Assembly (NCBI GenBank): GCA_965227695.1
Contig: OZ245760.1
Coordinates: 992,001 to 1,056,000 of the forward strand
DNA: 64,000 bases
Reading direction: 5' to 3'
DNA from: UBA1858 sp965227695
GTDB taxonomy: Bacteria; Pseudomonadota; Gammaproteobacteria; UBA4575
In this document: piece after piece, positions 54,815 through 63,842 of the stretch
Layout: each line of letters opens with the position of its first letter
Position numbering within the stretch: the stretch's first letter is position 1
Position numbers and translations under genes: made by a program
Notes under the pieces: model-generated
Told to the model about the DNA's origin: nothing
The model's database searches: none
The model's input: only the letters and a program-made list of their open reading frames with translations

Positions 54815-55567
54815 ATGGCAAAGTTTGCAGGGATAGTTGAGTATGACGGCAGTAATTATTGTGGATGGCAGCGCCAGCAACATGCGCCATCCGTTCAGCA
54901 AACGGTCGAGAACGCTATCAGCCAGGTCGCTAATCATCAAGTCACGACGGTCTGTGCCGGTCGAACCGATACTGGGGTTCACGCTTTGGGGCAAGTGATA
55001 CATTTCGAATCCGATGCAAACCGTAGTCTGCGCTCATGGTTACTGGGTATTAATTCAAATCTTCCGTCCAGTATTGTTTTAAAGAAAATAGGGCCGGTGC
55101 CAGATGCATTTCATGCGCGATTTTCAGCACGTTCCCGTTCATATCGCTATATCGTATATAATAGCGCCGTAAGGCCGGCATTATTATCTGGACGGGCCTG
55201 CTGGGAGCGTTTATATCTGGACACGGAAAGAATGCAAAAAGGCGCGAGTTATTTACTTGGAGAGCATGACTTTACCAGTTATCGGGCATTATCCTGCCAG
55301 GCCCATAGCGCTGTCAGAACTATCAAAAAACTGGAAATTAGCAGGCAAAAGTCTTTGATTTTTATCGATGTTACCGCCAATGCTTTTTTACATCATATGG
55401 TGCGTAATATCTCTGGTGTACTGATGAGCATTGGTAAAAACGAACATGAACCTGAATGGGCAAGGCAAGTGCTAATGAACAAAGACCGTGCAAGCGCGGG
55501 GATTACGGCACCATCACAGGGGCTTTATTTTATGTCGGTTGAATATGAGCCAAAATACACATTCTAA
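54815..55567 (+). CDS. truA: tRNA pseudouridine(38-40) synthase
   Basis: Converts uridines 38-40 in the anticodon stem of many tRNAs to pseudouridine. The 250-residue protein starts KFAGIVEYDGSNYCGWQRQ and has the catalytic Asp52 in AGRTDTGVHA. FHARFSARSRSYRYIVYN and FLHHMVRNISG are also family segments. fimV-truA-trpF is the order found in Pseudomonas. Confidence 0.96.
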   Translation: MAKFAGIVEYDGSNYCGWQRQQHAPSVQQTVENAISQVANHQVTTVCAGRTDTGVHALGQVIHFESDANRSLRSWLLGINSNLPSSIVLKKIGPVPDAFHARFSARSRSYRYIVYNSAVRPALLSGRACWERLYLDTERMQKGASYLLGEHDFTSYRALSCQAHSAVRTIKKLEISRQKSLIFIDVTANAFLHHMVRNISGVLMSIGKNEHEPEWARQVLMNKDRASAGITAPSQGLYFMSVEYEPKYTF

Positions 55568-55594
55568 TTGGCCTTCCCTGAAAACTGTCTTGTC

Positions 55595-56227
55595 ATGCAA
55601 CGCACCCGAATAAAATTCTGCGGAATTACGCGCATCCAGGACATGCAATTGGCCGTGTCACTCGGTGTTGATGCAGTAGGCCTGGTATTTGCGTCGGATA
55701 GCCCGCGTGCAGTGGATGTACAGCAGGCCTGTACGTTAATTAGCCACTGTGGACCATTTGTGAGCGTTGTAGGGTTATTCATGGATCAAGATGCGAGTAC
55801 AATCAAAGATATTGTTAAGCGGGTGCCTCTCAATATGTTGCAATTTCATGGATGTGAGACAGAATCCTTTTGTACTGGGTTCGGGTTGCCTTATTTGAAA
55901 TCGGTTGCAATGGGCACATCAAAAGATGTGAATGCATGTCTAAATGACCATGCCTATAAGACGGCATCAGCCTTGTTGCTGGATGGTAACGAATGGGGAC
56001 AGCCGGGCGGTTCAGGCAAAATATTTGACTGGAGTAAAGTACCTGCGCTTAGTCGTCCGGTAATCGTGGCAGGGGGGCTTGATGCCGACAATGTGATTAG
56101 CTGTATTCAGCAGGTGAATCCCTATGCTGTCGATGTCAGTAGTGGTATAGAATCTGCCAAGGGTGAAAAAGATATGATTAAAATGAGAGACTTTGTTCAG
56201 TCAGTGAGAATTGCCAATGAACGCTAA
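55595..56227 (+). CDS. trpF: Phosphoribosylanthranilate isomerase
   Basis: Third step of tryptophan synthesis from anthranilate, an Amadori rearrangement on a TIM barrel. The 210-residue monofunctional enzyme has RTRIKFCGITR with its catalytic cysteine at the start, VGLFMDQD, LQFHGCE, and the phosphate-binding LAGGLDADNV-type segment followed by VDVSSGIESAKGEKD. The ATG at 55595 gives the expected start; a TTG nine codons earlier is less likely. It overlaps trpB by 11 bases. Confidence 0.96.
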   Translation: MQRTRIKFCGITRIQDMQLAVSLGVDAVGLVFASDSPRAVDVQQACTLISHCGPFVSVVGLFMDQDASTIKDIVKRVPLNMLQFHGCETESFCTGFGLPYLKSVAMGTSKDVNACLNDHAYKTASALLLDGNEWGQPGGSGKIFDWSKVPALSRPVIVAGGLDADNVISCIQQVNPYAVDVSSGIESAKGEKDMIKMRDFVQSVRIANER

Positions 56228-57434
56228 CGTTAAACAGCACAAAGTAATGATGCCCGACCAGAATGGTCATTTTGGCATCTACGGTGGACGCTTTGTTGCA
56301 GAAACCCTGATGACGCCGCTGGAAGAACTGGAAGCAGCATACATGCAGTGTAAACAGGATAAAGAATTTCAAAATGAATTTGACCATGATCTGGCGCATT
56401 ATGTAGGGCGTCCGAGTCCTCTGTATTTTGCGCGCCGGCTTACAGATAATTGGGGCGGGGCCAGAATATACCTGAAACGAGAAGATCTTAATCACACCGG
56501 CGCACACAAGATCAATAACACCATCGGACAGGCCCTCCTTGCCAAACGAATGGGTAAAACCCGTATCATCGCAGAAACTGGCGCAGGCCAGCATGGAGTC
56601 GCCAGTGCGACGATCGCTGCACGCCTGGGGCTGGATTGTGTTGTTTATATGGGTGCAGAAGATATTCAGCGTCAGGCACCCAATGTGTATCGCATGCGAC
56701 TGCTTGGTGCGACAGTGATACCGGTGTTATCCGGATCGCGCACCTTGAAAGATGCATTAAACGAAGCATTGCGTGACTGGGTCACCAATGTTGACGATAC
56801 ATTTTATATCATTGGCACAGTTGCAGGTCCGCACCCTTATCCACTACTGGTAAGAGACTTTCAGACGGTGATAGGCCGGGAAGCACGTGAGCAAAGTCTG
56901 GCACTTACAGGTAAATTGCCGGATGCGCTGGTGGCCTGCGTCGGAGGTGGCTCAAATGCCATTGGTCTTTTTCATCCTTTTCTTGATGATGTTGAAGTGA
57001 AGAAATATGGCGTCGAAGCCGGTGGCGAAGGGTTGGAAACAGGAAAACATTCTGCTCCTTTGAATGCAGGGAGCCCGGGAGTACTTCATGGTAATCGTAC
57101 ATACCTGATGGAAGACAAAAATGGCCAGATTATTGAAACAAACTCGATATCAGCAGGTCTGGATTATCCAGGCGTGGGTCCAGAGCATTCATGGCTGAAA
57201 GATCAAGGCAGTGTAAAGTATGTCGCAGTGACCGATGATGAGGCGCTGGCCGCATTTCATGAACTGACGCGAACGGAGGGGATCATTCCGGCGCTGGAGA
57301 GTAGTCACGCACTGGCTTACGCTAAAAAGCTTGCGGCCGACATGGATGAAAATGAAACTATCGTGATAAATCTGTCGGGTCGCGGTGATAAAGATATCAA
57401 TACAGTGGCGCAAATAGAAGGGATAGAGTTGTGA
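56217..57434 (+). CDS. trpB: Tryptophan synthase beta chain
   Basis: PLP enzyme that joins indole and serine to make tryptophan, in complex with TrpA. The 405-residue protein has GIYGGRFVAETL near the start, the PLP lysine in HTGAHKINNTIGQ, AETGAGQHG, and the phosphate-binding GGGSNAIG. Start at the ATG 56217 inside the end of trpF; TrpB could also start at the second Met cluster a dozen codons on. It overlaps trpA by four bases. Confidence 0.97.
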   Translation: MNANVKQHKVMMPDQNGHFGIYGGRFVAETLMTPLEELEAAYMQCKQDKEFQNEFDHDLAHYVGRPSPLYFARRLTDNWGGARIYLKREDLNHTGAHKINNTIGQALLAKRMGKTRIIAETGAGQHGVASATIAARLGLDCVVYMGAEDIQRQAPNVYRMRLLGATVIPVLSGSRTLKDALNEALRDWVTNVDDTFYIIGTVAGPHPYPLLVRDFQTVIGREAREQSLALTGKLPDALVACVGGGSNAIGLFHPFLDDVEVKKYGVEAGGEGLETGKHSAPLNAGSPGVLHGNRTYLMEDKNGQIIETNSISAGLDYPGVGPEHSWLKDQGSVKYVAVTDDEALAAFHELTRTEGIIPALESSHALAYAKKLAADMDENETIVINLSGRGDKDINTVAQIEGIEL

Positions 57435-58255
57435 GCCGAATTACACAGTGTTTCTCGGATTTAAAAACCAACAAACGCAAGGCATTAATCAGTTACATCA
57501 CTGCCGGAGACCCTCATCCCTCCAGCACGGTTGAAATCATGCATGCGCTGGTAGAATCCGGTAGTGATATCATAGAGCTGGGTGTCCCGTTTTCCGACCC
57601 TATGGCGGATGGTCCTGTCATCCAGCTTGCCTGTGAACGTGCATTAAAGCATGGTACCTCGCTGAAGGACGTCATCGCCATCGTCAAGCAGTTCCGGCAA
57701 GTCAATACCTCTACTCCTGTTGTATTAATGGGTTATGAAAACCCGATTGAAGTGTTCGGGATTGACACATTTGCAGAAACGGCGTGCGGCCTGGTCGACG
57801 GGGTTATTACTGTCGATTTACCACCGGAGGAAAGCCAGCAGACTGCAAAAATATATCAGGCGCAGGATATTGATACTATTTACCTGTTGGCGCCTACAAC
57901 CCGTGATCAACGCATAAAAAAGATCTCTGATCTGGCTTCCGGGTTTATGTATTATGTATCTTTTAAGGGAATTACAGGCGCCAGCAGGCTGGATATCGAC
58001 AGTGTTGCCGAGAAAGTTTCCCATATACGCCGATTTACCGATTTACCTATTGCCGTTGGTTTCGGTATCAAAGATGCGACAACTGCGGCACAGGTAGCCA
58101 AATGCTCGGACGCAGTAGTGGTCGGCAGTGCCATTGTGTCTTTACTGGCAGAGCATGGCAATGATCTGCCACTGGCAATGACTAAAATTAAATCGCTATT
58201 GCGTGATATCAGGAATGCGTTGGATAATAGCTCTTCCATACAAAATATTGCTTAA
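57431..58255 (+). CDS. trpA: Tryptophan synthase alpha chain
   Basis: Cleaves indole-3-glycerol phosphate to indole, which is channelled to TrpB. The 274-residue TIM-barrel protein has the catalytic Glu and Asp in ELGVPFSDPMADGPVIQ, LMGYENPIEVFG, and the phosphate-binding GFGIKD segment. Translation begins at a GTG overlapping the trpB stop (GTGA), so the pair is coupled. The anthranilate genes trpE, trpG, trpD and trpC are not in the window. Confidence 0.97.
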   Translation: MSRITQCFSDLKTNKRKALISYITAGDPHPSSTVEIMHALVESGSDIIELGVPFSDPMADGPVIQLACERALKHGTSLKDVIAIVKQFRQVNTSTPVVLMGYENPIEVFGIDTFAETACGLVDGVITVDLPPEESQQTAKIYQAQDIDTIYLLAPTTRDQRIKKISDLASGFMYYVSFKGITGASRLDIDSVAEKVSHIRRFTDLPIAVGFGIKDATTAAQVAKCSDAVVVGSAIVSLLAEHGNDLPLAMTKIKSLLRDIRNALDNSSSIQNIA

Positions 58256-58281
58256 CTATTTTCTATAAAAATGAATATCAC

Positions 58282-59139
58282 ATGAGCTGGATTGAGAAAT
58301 TTATGCCTTCGCATATTCGTACTGAGAGTACGTCGAAGCGAAAGGTACCTGAAGGTGTATGGGACAAATGTCCTCAATGTGGTGCCGTATTGTATGGTGC
58401 AGAGCTTGAACGTAATCTGCAGGTGTGCCCGAAATGTAATCATCATCTGAGGATAAGCGCACGTAATCGAGTAAAGTATTTTCTTGATGAAGGTGACCAG
58501 CTGGAAATCGGTGCCGAATTGGAGCCAAAGGATTTCCTGAAATTCAGGGATTCAAAAAAATATAAAGATCGCTTGTCTGCTGCCGCAAAAAGTACTGGAG
58601 AAAAGGATGCGCTGATCGTTTCACAGGGGAAGTTGAAGGAAATGCCGGTGGTGGTCGCAGCCTTTGAATTTAATTTTATGGGTGGTTCGATGGGATCTGT
58701 TGTGGGCGAGCGATTTCTGCTTGGTGTCAAAAGAAGCATTTCTGAAAGCATTCCATTGATATGTTTTTCCACCAGTGGTGGAGCGCGCATGCAGGAAGCA
58801 TTGATGTCTTTGATGCAAATGGCAAAAACCAGTGCGGCCCTGACAAAATTGTCCGAGCAGAAGTTACCTTTTATATCAGTGTTGACGGATCCCACGATGG
58901 GAGGGGTATCTGCCAGTTTTGCCATGTTGGGTGATGTACATATTGCAGAGCCAAATGCGCTCATCGGCTTTGCCGGTCCCCGCGTCATTCAGCAGACCGT
59001 ACGTGAAACACTGCCGGAAGGTTTTCAAAGAAGTGAATTTTTACTTGAGCACGGCGCCATTGATATGATCGTAGAGCGTAAAGATTTGCGCGATCGTGTT
59101 TATAACGTACTTCGAATACTTACCGACCGCGTCGTCTAG
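58282..59139 (+). CDS. accD: Acetyl-CoA carboxylase carboxyltransferase subunit beta
   Basis: Partner of AccA in the carboxyltransferase of fatty acid synthesis. The 285-residue protein carries the bacterial zinc ribbon with Cys30, Cys33, Cys49 and Cys52, then the crotonase-fold carboxyltransferase core including FEFNFMGGSMGSVVGERF, the CFSTSGGARMQEA oxyanion region and GFAGPRVIQQT. It lies between trpA and folC, as in many Gammaproteobacteria; accA is over 50 kb away in this window. Confidence 0.97.
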   Translation: MSWIEKFMPSHIRTESTSKRKVPEGVWDKCPQCGAVLYGAELERNLQVCPKCNHHLRISARNRVKYFLDEGDQLEIGAELEPKDFLKFRDSKKYKDRLSAAAKSTGEKDALIVSQGKLKEMPVVVAAFEFNFMGGSMGSVVGERFLLGVKRSISESIPLICFSTSGGARMQEALMSLMQMAKTSAALTKLSEQKLPFISVLTDPTMGGVSASFAMLGDVHIAEPNALIGFAGPRVIQQTVRETLPEGFQRSEFLLEHGAIDMIVERKDLRDRVYNVLRILTDRVV

Positions 59140-59194
59140 TATCAGCGAATAACGCTTACATATACATTTTAGTTTGTTTCAGGCTGAACTAGAG

Positions 59195-60457
59195 ATGAAA
59201 TATAAAACGCTGGATGACTGGTTGGCATGGCAAACAACCCTGCATGCCCGTGAGATTGAGCTGGGGCTTGACAGGATTTCTGAAGTTGCCAGCCGTCTGG
59301 GCCTGTTGGAATGCCCGTTTCCGGTCATCACTGTTGCCGGAACAAATGGCAAGGGTTCAACGGTTGCCCTCCTAAGTACAATTCTCCATCATGCCGGCTA
59401 TAAAGTTGGAACCTACACCTCGCCTCATATTATTCATTACAACGAACGAATTCGAATTGGCCTGCGATGTGTTCAGGACCATCTGCTTTGCAAGTCGTTT
59501 GAAAAAATTGACCAGGCCCGGGGCAATATTAGCCTGAGCTTTTTTGAGTTTGCGACATTGACTGCACTGGATGTTTTTCACCAGAATAATATTGATGTTG
59601 CGGTCCTCGAAGTAGGCTTGGGGGGGCGACTGGACGCGACGAATATCATTGATTGCGATCTGGCATTCGTGACCAGTATTGGTCTGGATCATACAGAATG
59701 GCTTGGTGATAGCAGAGAACTCATCGGGCAGGAAAAATCAGGAATTTTCAGGCCGGCTACACCTGCTATTTGTGGTGACAGTGATCCACCGCATTCAATT
59801 GGACAGGTTGCCCGGCGCGTACAGGCCCAGTTATATCAGCTCGATACGGATTTCCATTATCAGGTTGCAAAGTCGTCCTGGTCATTTATTGCACCTGCTT
59901 ACGAGTTGCATGGTCTGCCATGGCCTAACCTGTCCGGTGAAGTGCAAATCAGGAATGCCGCAAGTGTGATCATGGGATTGCACTGTATTCGCGAACAATT
60001 GCCAGTTCATGTCGAAGCGATTGAAACCGGTCTTAGAGAAGTGACGCTGGAAGGGCGTTTTCAGCGGATAGTCAAAGATTGTGAAATCATACTCGACGTT
60101 GCACATAATTATGACAGTGCCAGGATTCTCTCTGAAAATTTGATGGCTTTACCAAAACCTCAGAGAACTATCGCAGTATTTGCAGTGCTTAATGATAAAG
60201 ACGTCGATGGGATTATCTCCCTTATGCAGATACATATTGATGACTGGTATATATCACAGGTGAATTCGCCACGATGCCTTGAGGTCAGGTTAGTGGAGAA
60301 GTCACTTATCAAGAATAATCCAAACGGCTCTATCAAAAAATTTGAATCCGTTGAAGGTGCGTATTTACAGGCACAGCAGGATGCTGCCGAAGGTGACCGC
60401 ATCATCGTATTTGGCTCTATTTTCACGGTTTCAGAGGTGCTGGCGAGTGAGCGCTGA
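59195..60457 (+). CDS. folC: Bifunctional folylpolyglutamate/dihydrofolate synthase
   Basis: Mur-ligase-family enzyme that adds glutamate to dihydropteroate and to reduced folates. The 420-residue protein has the P-loop TVAGTNGKGSTVALL, the TSPHIIHYNERIRI segment, LEVGLGGRLDATN with metal-binding residues, and LDVAHNYDSA in the C-terminal domain (where most FolC proteins read LDVAHNP). The ATG at 59195 is preferred over a TTG seven codons upstream. It sits between accD and the SPOR-domain gene, the conserved order. Confidence 0.95.
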   Translation: MKYKTLDDWLAWQTTLHAREIELGLDRISEVASRLGLLECPFPVITVAGTNGKGSTVALLSTILHHAGYKVGTYTSPHIIHYNERIRIGLRCVQDHLLCKSFEKIDQARGNISLSFFEFATLTALDVFHQNNIDVAVLEVGLGGRLDATNIIDCDLAFVTSIGLDHTEWLGDSRELIGQEKSGIFRPATPAICGDSDPPHSIGQVARRVQAQLYQLDTDFHYQVAKSSWSFIAPAYELHGLPWPNLSGEVQIRNAASVIMGLHCIREQLPVHVEAIETGLREVTLEGRFQRIVKDCEIILDVAHNYDSARILSENLMALPKPQRTIAVFAVLNDKDVDGIISLMQIHIDDWYISQVNSPRCLEVRLVEKSLIKNNPNGSIKKFESVEGAYLQAQQDAAEGDRIIVFGSIFTVSEVLASER

Positions 60458-60561
60458 TGGGCGTGCTTCCACTCCGGACTCCGATTCTGTAATTTTCGCA
60501 TGTATCCCCCGGTTTATGTAAAATACGGGTTCTACTTGCTTGAGAAGACGTTAAAAATTCT

Positions 60562-61104
60562 GTGGATTCAACCCTCAAATATAGAATTATTGGTGCGGCA
60601 GTCTTATTGTCGCTGGCGATCATATTTATCCCGATGATTCTGGATGGCTCCGGAAAGGAGGCGGTGACTACCATTGAAATGGAAATGCCACCACAGCCCA
60701 CTCTGATCTTTTCTGATGAAATTGAACAACGTGTACAAACACCGGCTCCGGAGCATACAGCGGGTCAAAAGAGTGAGGAGACGCGCGTAGAAATCCGGCC
60801 CGAAGAAAATATCATGCCAGAGGTCAAGGTCGACAGTAGCATAAAGCCAGAACTGCTTAGCTGGGTGGTGCAGGTCGGCGCATTTTCAGAAAAAGAAAAA
60901 GCCATGGGTTTGCAGAATAAATTGCTTGAATCCGGTTACGATGCGCTGGTAGAGATCGGTGAAAATAAAGGCAAAGAATATTACCGGGTTAAGGTTGGTC
61001 CCATAATTTCGCAGGATGAAGCTGCCAATCTTAAACAAAGACTGCAGAAAGAGTTCGCACTTGAAAGTGCATTTGTGACTCGTTATCCCCCCACAGAACA
61101 ATAA
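60562..61104 (+). CDS. dedD: SPOR-domain cell division protein, DedD-like
   Basis: A 180-residue protein with one N-terminal membrane segment (about residues 8-26), a Pro- and Glu-rich linker, and a C-terminal SPOR domain (about 100-178, WVVQVGAFSEKEKAMGLQNKL onward to YYRVKVGP) that binds denuded septal glycan. The start is a GTG. The folC-dedD-cvpA-purF order identifies it as DedD-like. The 104-base gap before it shows no firm promoter. Confidence 0.88.
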   Translation: MDSTLKYRIIGAAVLLSLAIIFIPMILDGSGKEAVTTIEMEMPPQPTLIFSDEIEQRVQTPAPEHTAGQKSEETRVEIRPEENIMPEVKVDSSIKPELLSWVVQVGAFSEKEKAMGLQNKLLESGYDALVEIGENKGKEYYRVKVGPIISQDEAANLKQRLQKEFALESAFVTRYPPTEQ

Positions 61105-61115
61105 AGCACTATCAT

Positions 61116-61682
61116 ATGTCTGAAGTCACCTGGATAGATATTATTATTGTTGTTATTTTCTTAATATCAACAACCATCGCACTGCTGAGGGGGTTTGTAC
61201 GTGAGGTTGTCTCTATTATTACATGGGTCGCGGCGATATGGCTGGCTGTGACCCAGTCTGAGCAGGTGTCGTACCTTCTGCCACAAGCCATTGACAGCGC
61301 AAGCTTTTCTTTTGGCGAAAAAGAGTATGGTACCAATATTCGGGTCGGAATAGCGTTTGTCTTGATAATGGTGGGCGTCTTGGTATTTGGCGCCCTGATA
61401 AACTTTGTATTAAGCCAGATAATGAAAGCGCAAATACTCAAAGGTGTTGACCGTATGATGGGGATGTTATTTGGTTTGTTGCGTGCATCAGTGATCACAA
61501 CAATATTGGTAATGACGGCTTCAGCCTTTACGACTTTGCCGCAAACAAGCACATGGCAGGCGTCAAAACTTATTAAACCATTTGAACGAACTGCTGTCTG
61601 GGTGGTTGATCACTTGCCAGAAAGATATGCTCAGCAGCTGAGGTTGCCCAGAAAAGTACCAAGTGCAGAAATCCAACTATAG
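61116..61682 (+). CDS. cvpA: CvpA family membrane protein
   Basis: Inner-membrane protein of 188 residues, needed for colicin V production in Escherichia coli and linked to envelope stress and bile resistance in other bacteria. It has about four hydrophobic segments (near 8-25, 30-48, 78-98 and 118-140) and the family features WIDIIIVVIFLISTTIALLRGFVRE and DRMMGMLFGLLRA. It lies directly upstream of purF with a nine-base gap, the conserved pairing. Confidence 0.94.
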   Translation: MSEVTWIDIIIVVIFLISTTIALLRGFVREVVSIITWVAAIWLAVTQSEQVSYLLPQAIDSASFSFGEKEYGTNIRVGIAFVLIMVGVLVFGALINFVLSQIMKAQILKGVDRMMGMLFGLLRASVITTILVMTASAFTTLPQTSTWQASKLIKPFERTAVWVVDHLPERYAQQLRLPRKVPSAEIQL

Positions 61683-61691
61683 AGAAATGAT

Positions 61692-63203
61692 ATGTGTGGA
61701 ATTATTGGAATTGTTGGGAGTGAATATTTAAATCAGGAGCTCTATGATGGACTCACTGTGCTTCAGCATCGCGGGCAGGACGCTGCCGGTATTGCCACCT
61801 CAGAAGGCAGTCGTGTATTTCAACGCAAGGGTAATGGACTGGTGCGGGATGTTTTTCAGGACAGGCATATGCAGCAAATGCGTGGTCATATGGGAATAGC
61901 GCATGTTCGATACCCCACTGCAGGAAGTGCCTCTTCTGCCGAGGCACAACCTTTTTATGTTAATTCACCGTACGGACTTACGCTTGGACATAACGGTAAT
62001 CTGACGAATGCCGAAAAGCTCAAGATAGAGCTTTATAACGATGACCGCAGGCATATTAACACCAATTCAGATTCGGAAATCCTGTTAAATGTACTTGCCC
62101 ACGAGTTAATACATACCAGTCGCAAACAGCTGTCACCACGCACTATATTTGATGCAGTGAGTGGTGTGCACCGCCGGTGTGAAGGTGCATTTGCGGTCGT
62201 TGCCATGATATGTGGGTTTGGAATACTGGCTTTCCGTGATAAGCATGGTATTCGTCCTCTGGTATACGGTGTCAAGGAAACCAATCGCGGCAAACAGTAT
62301 ATGGTCGCTTCTGAGAGCGTGGCACTGGACGTACTTGGTTACCGGTTAATAGGCGATGTAAAACCCGGCGAAGCGATATTAATCGAGGAAAATGGTCAAT
62401 TCCATTCACAGATTTGTTCATCCGAGGCTACCTATACACCCTGTATTTTCGAATATGTTTATTTCGCAAGACCTGACTCAATTATCGAAAATGTATATGT
62501 GCAAAAGGCACGTATGCGCATGGGACAACGCCTGGCGGAAAAAATAATCAAAGAATGGCCCGGGCATGATATAGACGTGGTCATTCCGATTCCGGACACG
62601 AGTCGTACTGCGGCGCTCGAGATGGCGCATGTGTTGGGCTGCAAGTACCGCGAAGGCTTTATTAAAAACCGGTACATAGGCCGCACGTTCATAATGCCTG
62701 GCCAGAAACAGCGCAAAAAGTCTGTTAAACAAAAACTGAATCCAATCAGCCTTGAATATAAAAATAAAAATGTATTATTGGTAGATGACTCTATTGTACG
62801 TGGTACCACTTCCAAAGAAATTGTACAAATGGCAAGAGATGCAGGAGCAAAGAAAGTTTATTTCGCTTCAGCATCGCCACCCGTCAGGTATCAGAATGTT
62901 TATGGTATAGATATGCCGGCAGCAAACGAGCTGATTGCACATGGCAGGAATATCGAGCAGGTGTGTGAAGAGGTGGGTGCAGATAAATTGTTTTATCAGG
63001 ACATTGATGATCTCATCTGGTCTGTCCGGAAAGGCAATAAAAAACTGAAGAAATTCGAAACTTCTGTCTTTACGGGAAAATATGTGACCAATATTGGCGA
63101 TGAATATCTGCGCACTCTGGAAGTTGTAAGAAACGATGCCAGTAAGTCACAGCAACAAGAAGAAGGTAGTGAGGCCAGTATAGATTTCATCAACACTGTA
63201 TAG
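61692..63203 (+). CDS. purF: Amidophosphoribosyltransferase
   Basis: First committed step of purine synthesis, making phosphoribosylamine from PRPP and glutamine. The N-terminal Ntn glutaminase has its nucleophile at Cys2 (MCGIIGIVG), with LQHRGQDAAGI and LGHNGNLTN; the C-terminal phosphoribosyltransferase domain has the PRPP loop VLLVDDSIVRGTTS. The 503 residues match the Escherichia coli form without an iron-sulphur cluster. AGAG lies before the ATG. Confidence 0.98.
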   Translation: MCGIIGIVGSEYLNQELYDGLTVLQHRGQDAAGIATSEGSRVFQRKGNGLVRDVFQDRHMQQMRGHMGIAHVRYPTAGSASSAEAQPFYVNSPYGLTLGHNGNLTNAEKLKIELYNDDRRHINTNSDSEILLNVLAHELIHTSRKQLSPRTIFDAVSGVHRRCEGAFAVVAMICGFGILAFRDKHGIRPLVYGVKETNRGKQYMVASESVALDVLGYRLIGDVKPGEAILIEENGQFHSQICSSEATYTPCIFEYVYFARPDSIIENVYVQKARMRMGQRLAEKIIKEWPGHDIDVVIPIPDTSRTAALEMAHVLGCKYREGFIKNRYIGRTFIMPGQKQRKKSVKQKLNPISLEYKNKNVLLVDDSIVRGTTSKEIVQMARDAGAKKVYFASASPPVRYQNVYGIDMPAANELIAHGRNIEQVCEEVGADKLFYQDIDDLIWSVRKGNKKLKKFETSVFTGKYVTNIGDEYLRTLEVVRNDASKSQQQEEGSEASIDFINTV

Positions 63204-63212
63204 CTGCTCAAA

Positions 63213-63764
63213 GTGGGTCAGAATCAGTCAAATGCTATTGAGGCCAGGTTTGAAGAAATAGCCAATCGATTTTCCCGCTATCTAACTAACCCCTGGATAA
63301 TTATCAACAGTGCTTCGCAAAGTCTTTTCCTCGTGAAAGGCGGGCTGATTGATGTCTGCTATCCGGTATCAACTTCAAAATATGGCCTGGGCAGTGCCCA
63401 GGATAGCTATAAAACCCCGTTGGGCGCACACATCATCGCCGAGAAAATCGGAAGCCACTGCGCCATCAATGAAATATTGCGCGCACGTCAACCGACCGGA
63501 CATTATGCAGATATAATCCAGCAGCCGATCAGTTCGTCAAAAGACCTGGTATTGACCAGAATATTGTGGCTGCAAGGGATTGAAAAAGGAATAAATGCTG
63601 GCCAGGATGTCGATAGTTATCAACGTTATATATATATTCATGGCACGCCAGAAGAGGGGCTGATAGGAACACCGGCCTCGCATGGCTGTATTCGCATGAA
63701 GAATGAAGATGTAATTGATTTATTTGCGCGTGTGCATGTCAGCACTTTCGTCTATATTTGTTGA
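63213..63764 (+). CDS. L,D-transpeptidase catalytic (YkuD) domain protein
   Basis: A 183-residue protein from a GTG start whose C-terminal half has the YkuD active-site pattern: His143 in YIHGT, then His157 and the nucleophile Cys159 in SHGCIRM. The N-terminal part WIIINSASQSLFLVKGG is the first beta-strand pair of the domain. Family members form 3-3 peptidoglycan cross-links or attach lipoproteins. No signal peptide or membrane segment is visible, as in some short proteobacterial members. It follows purF by nine bases and is probably cotranscribed. Confidence 0.88.
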   Translation: MGQNQSNAIEARFEEIANRFSRYLTNPWIIINSASQSLFLVKGGLIDVCYPVSTSKYGLGSAQDSYKTPLGAHIIAEKIGSHCAINEILRARQPTGHYADIIQQPISSSKDLVLTRILWLQGIEKGINAGQDVDSYQRYIYIHGTPEEGLIGTPASHGCIRMKNEDVIDLFARVHVSTFVYIC

Positions 63765-63842
63765 GCGAGGCAAAAAATTCGCCTGATCTGAAGAACTATT
63801 GTATTCTCGCGCATTTCGCATAATTAGCTAATATATATTTTT

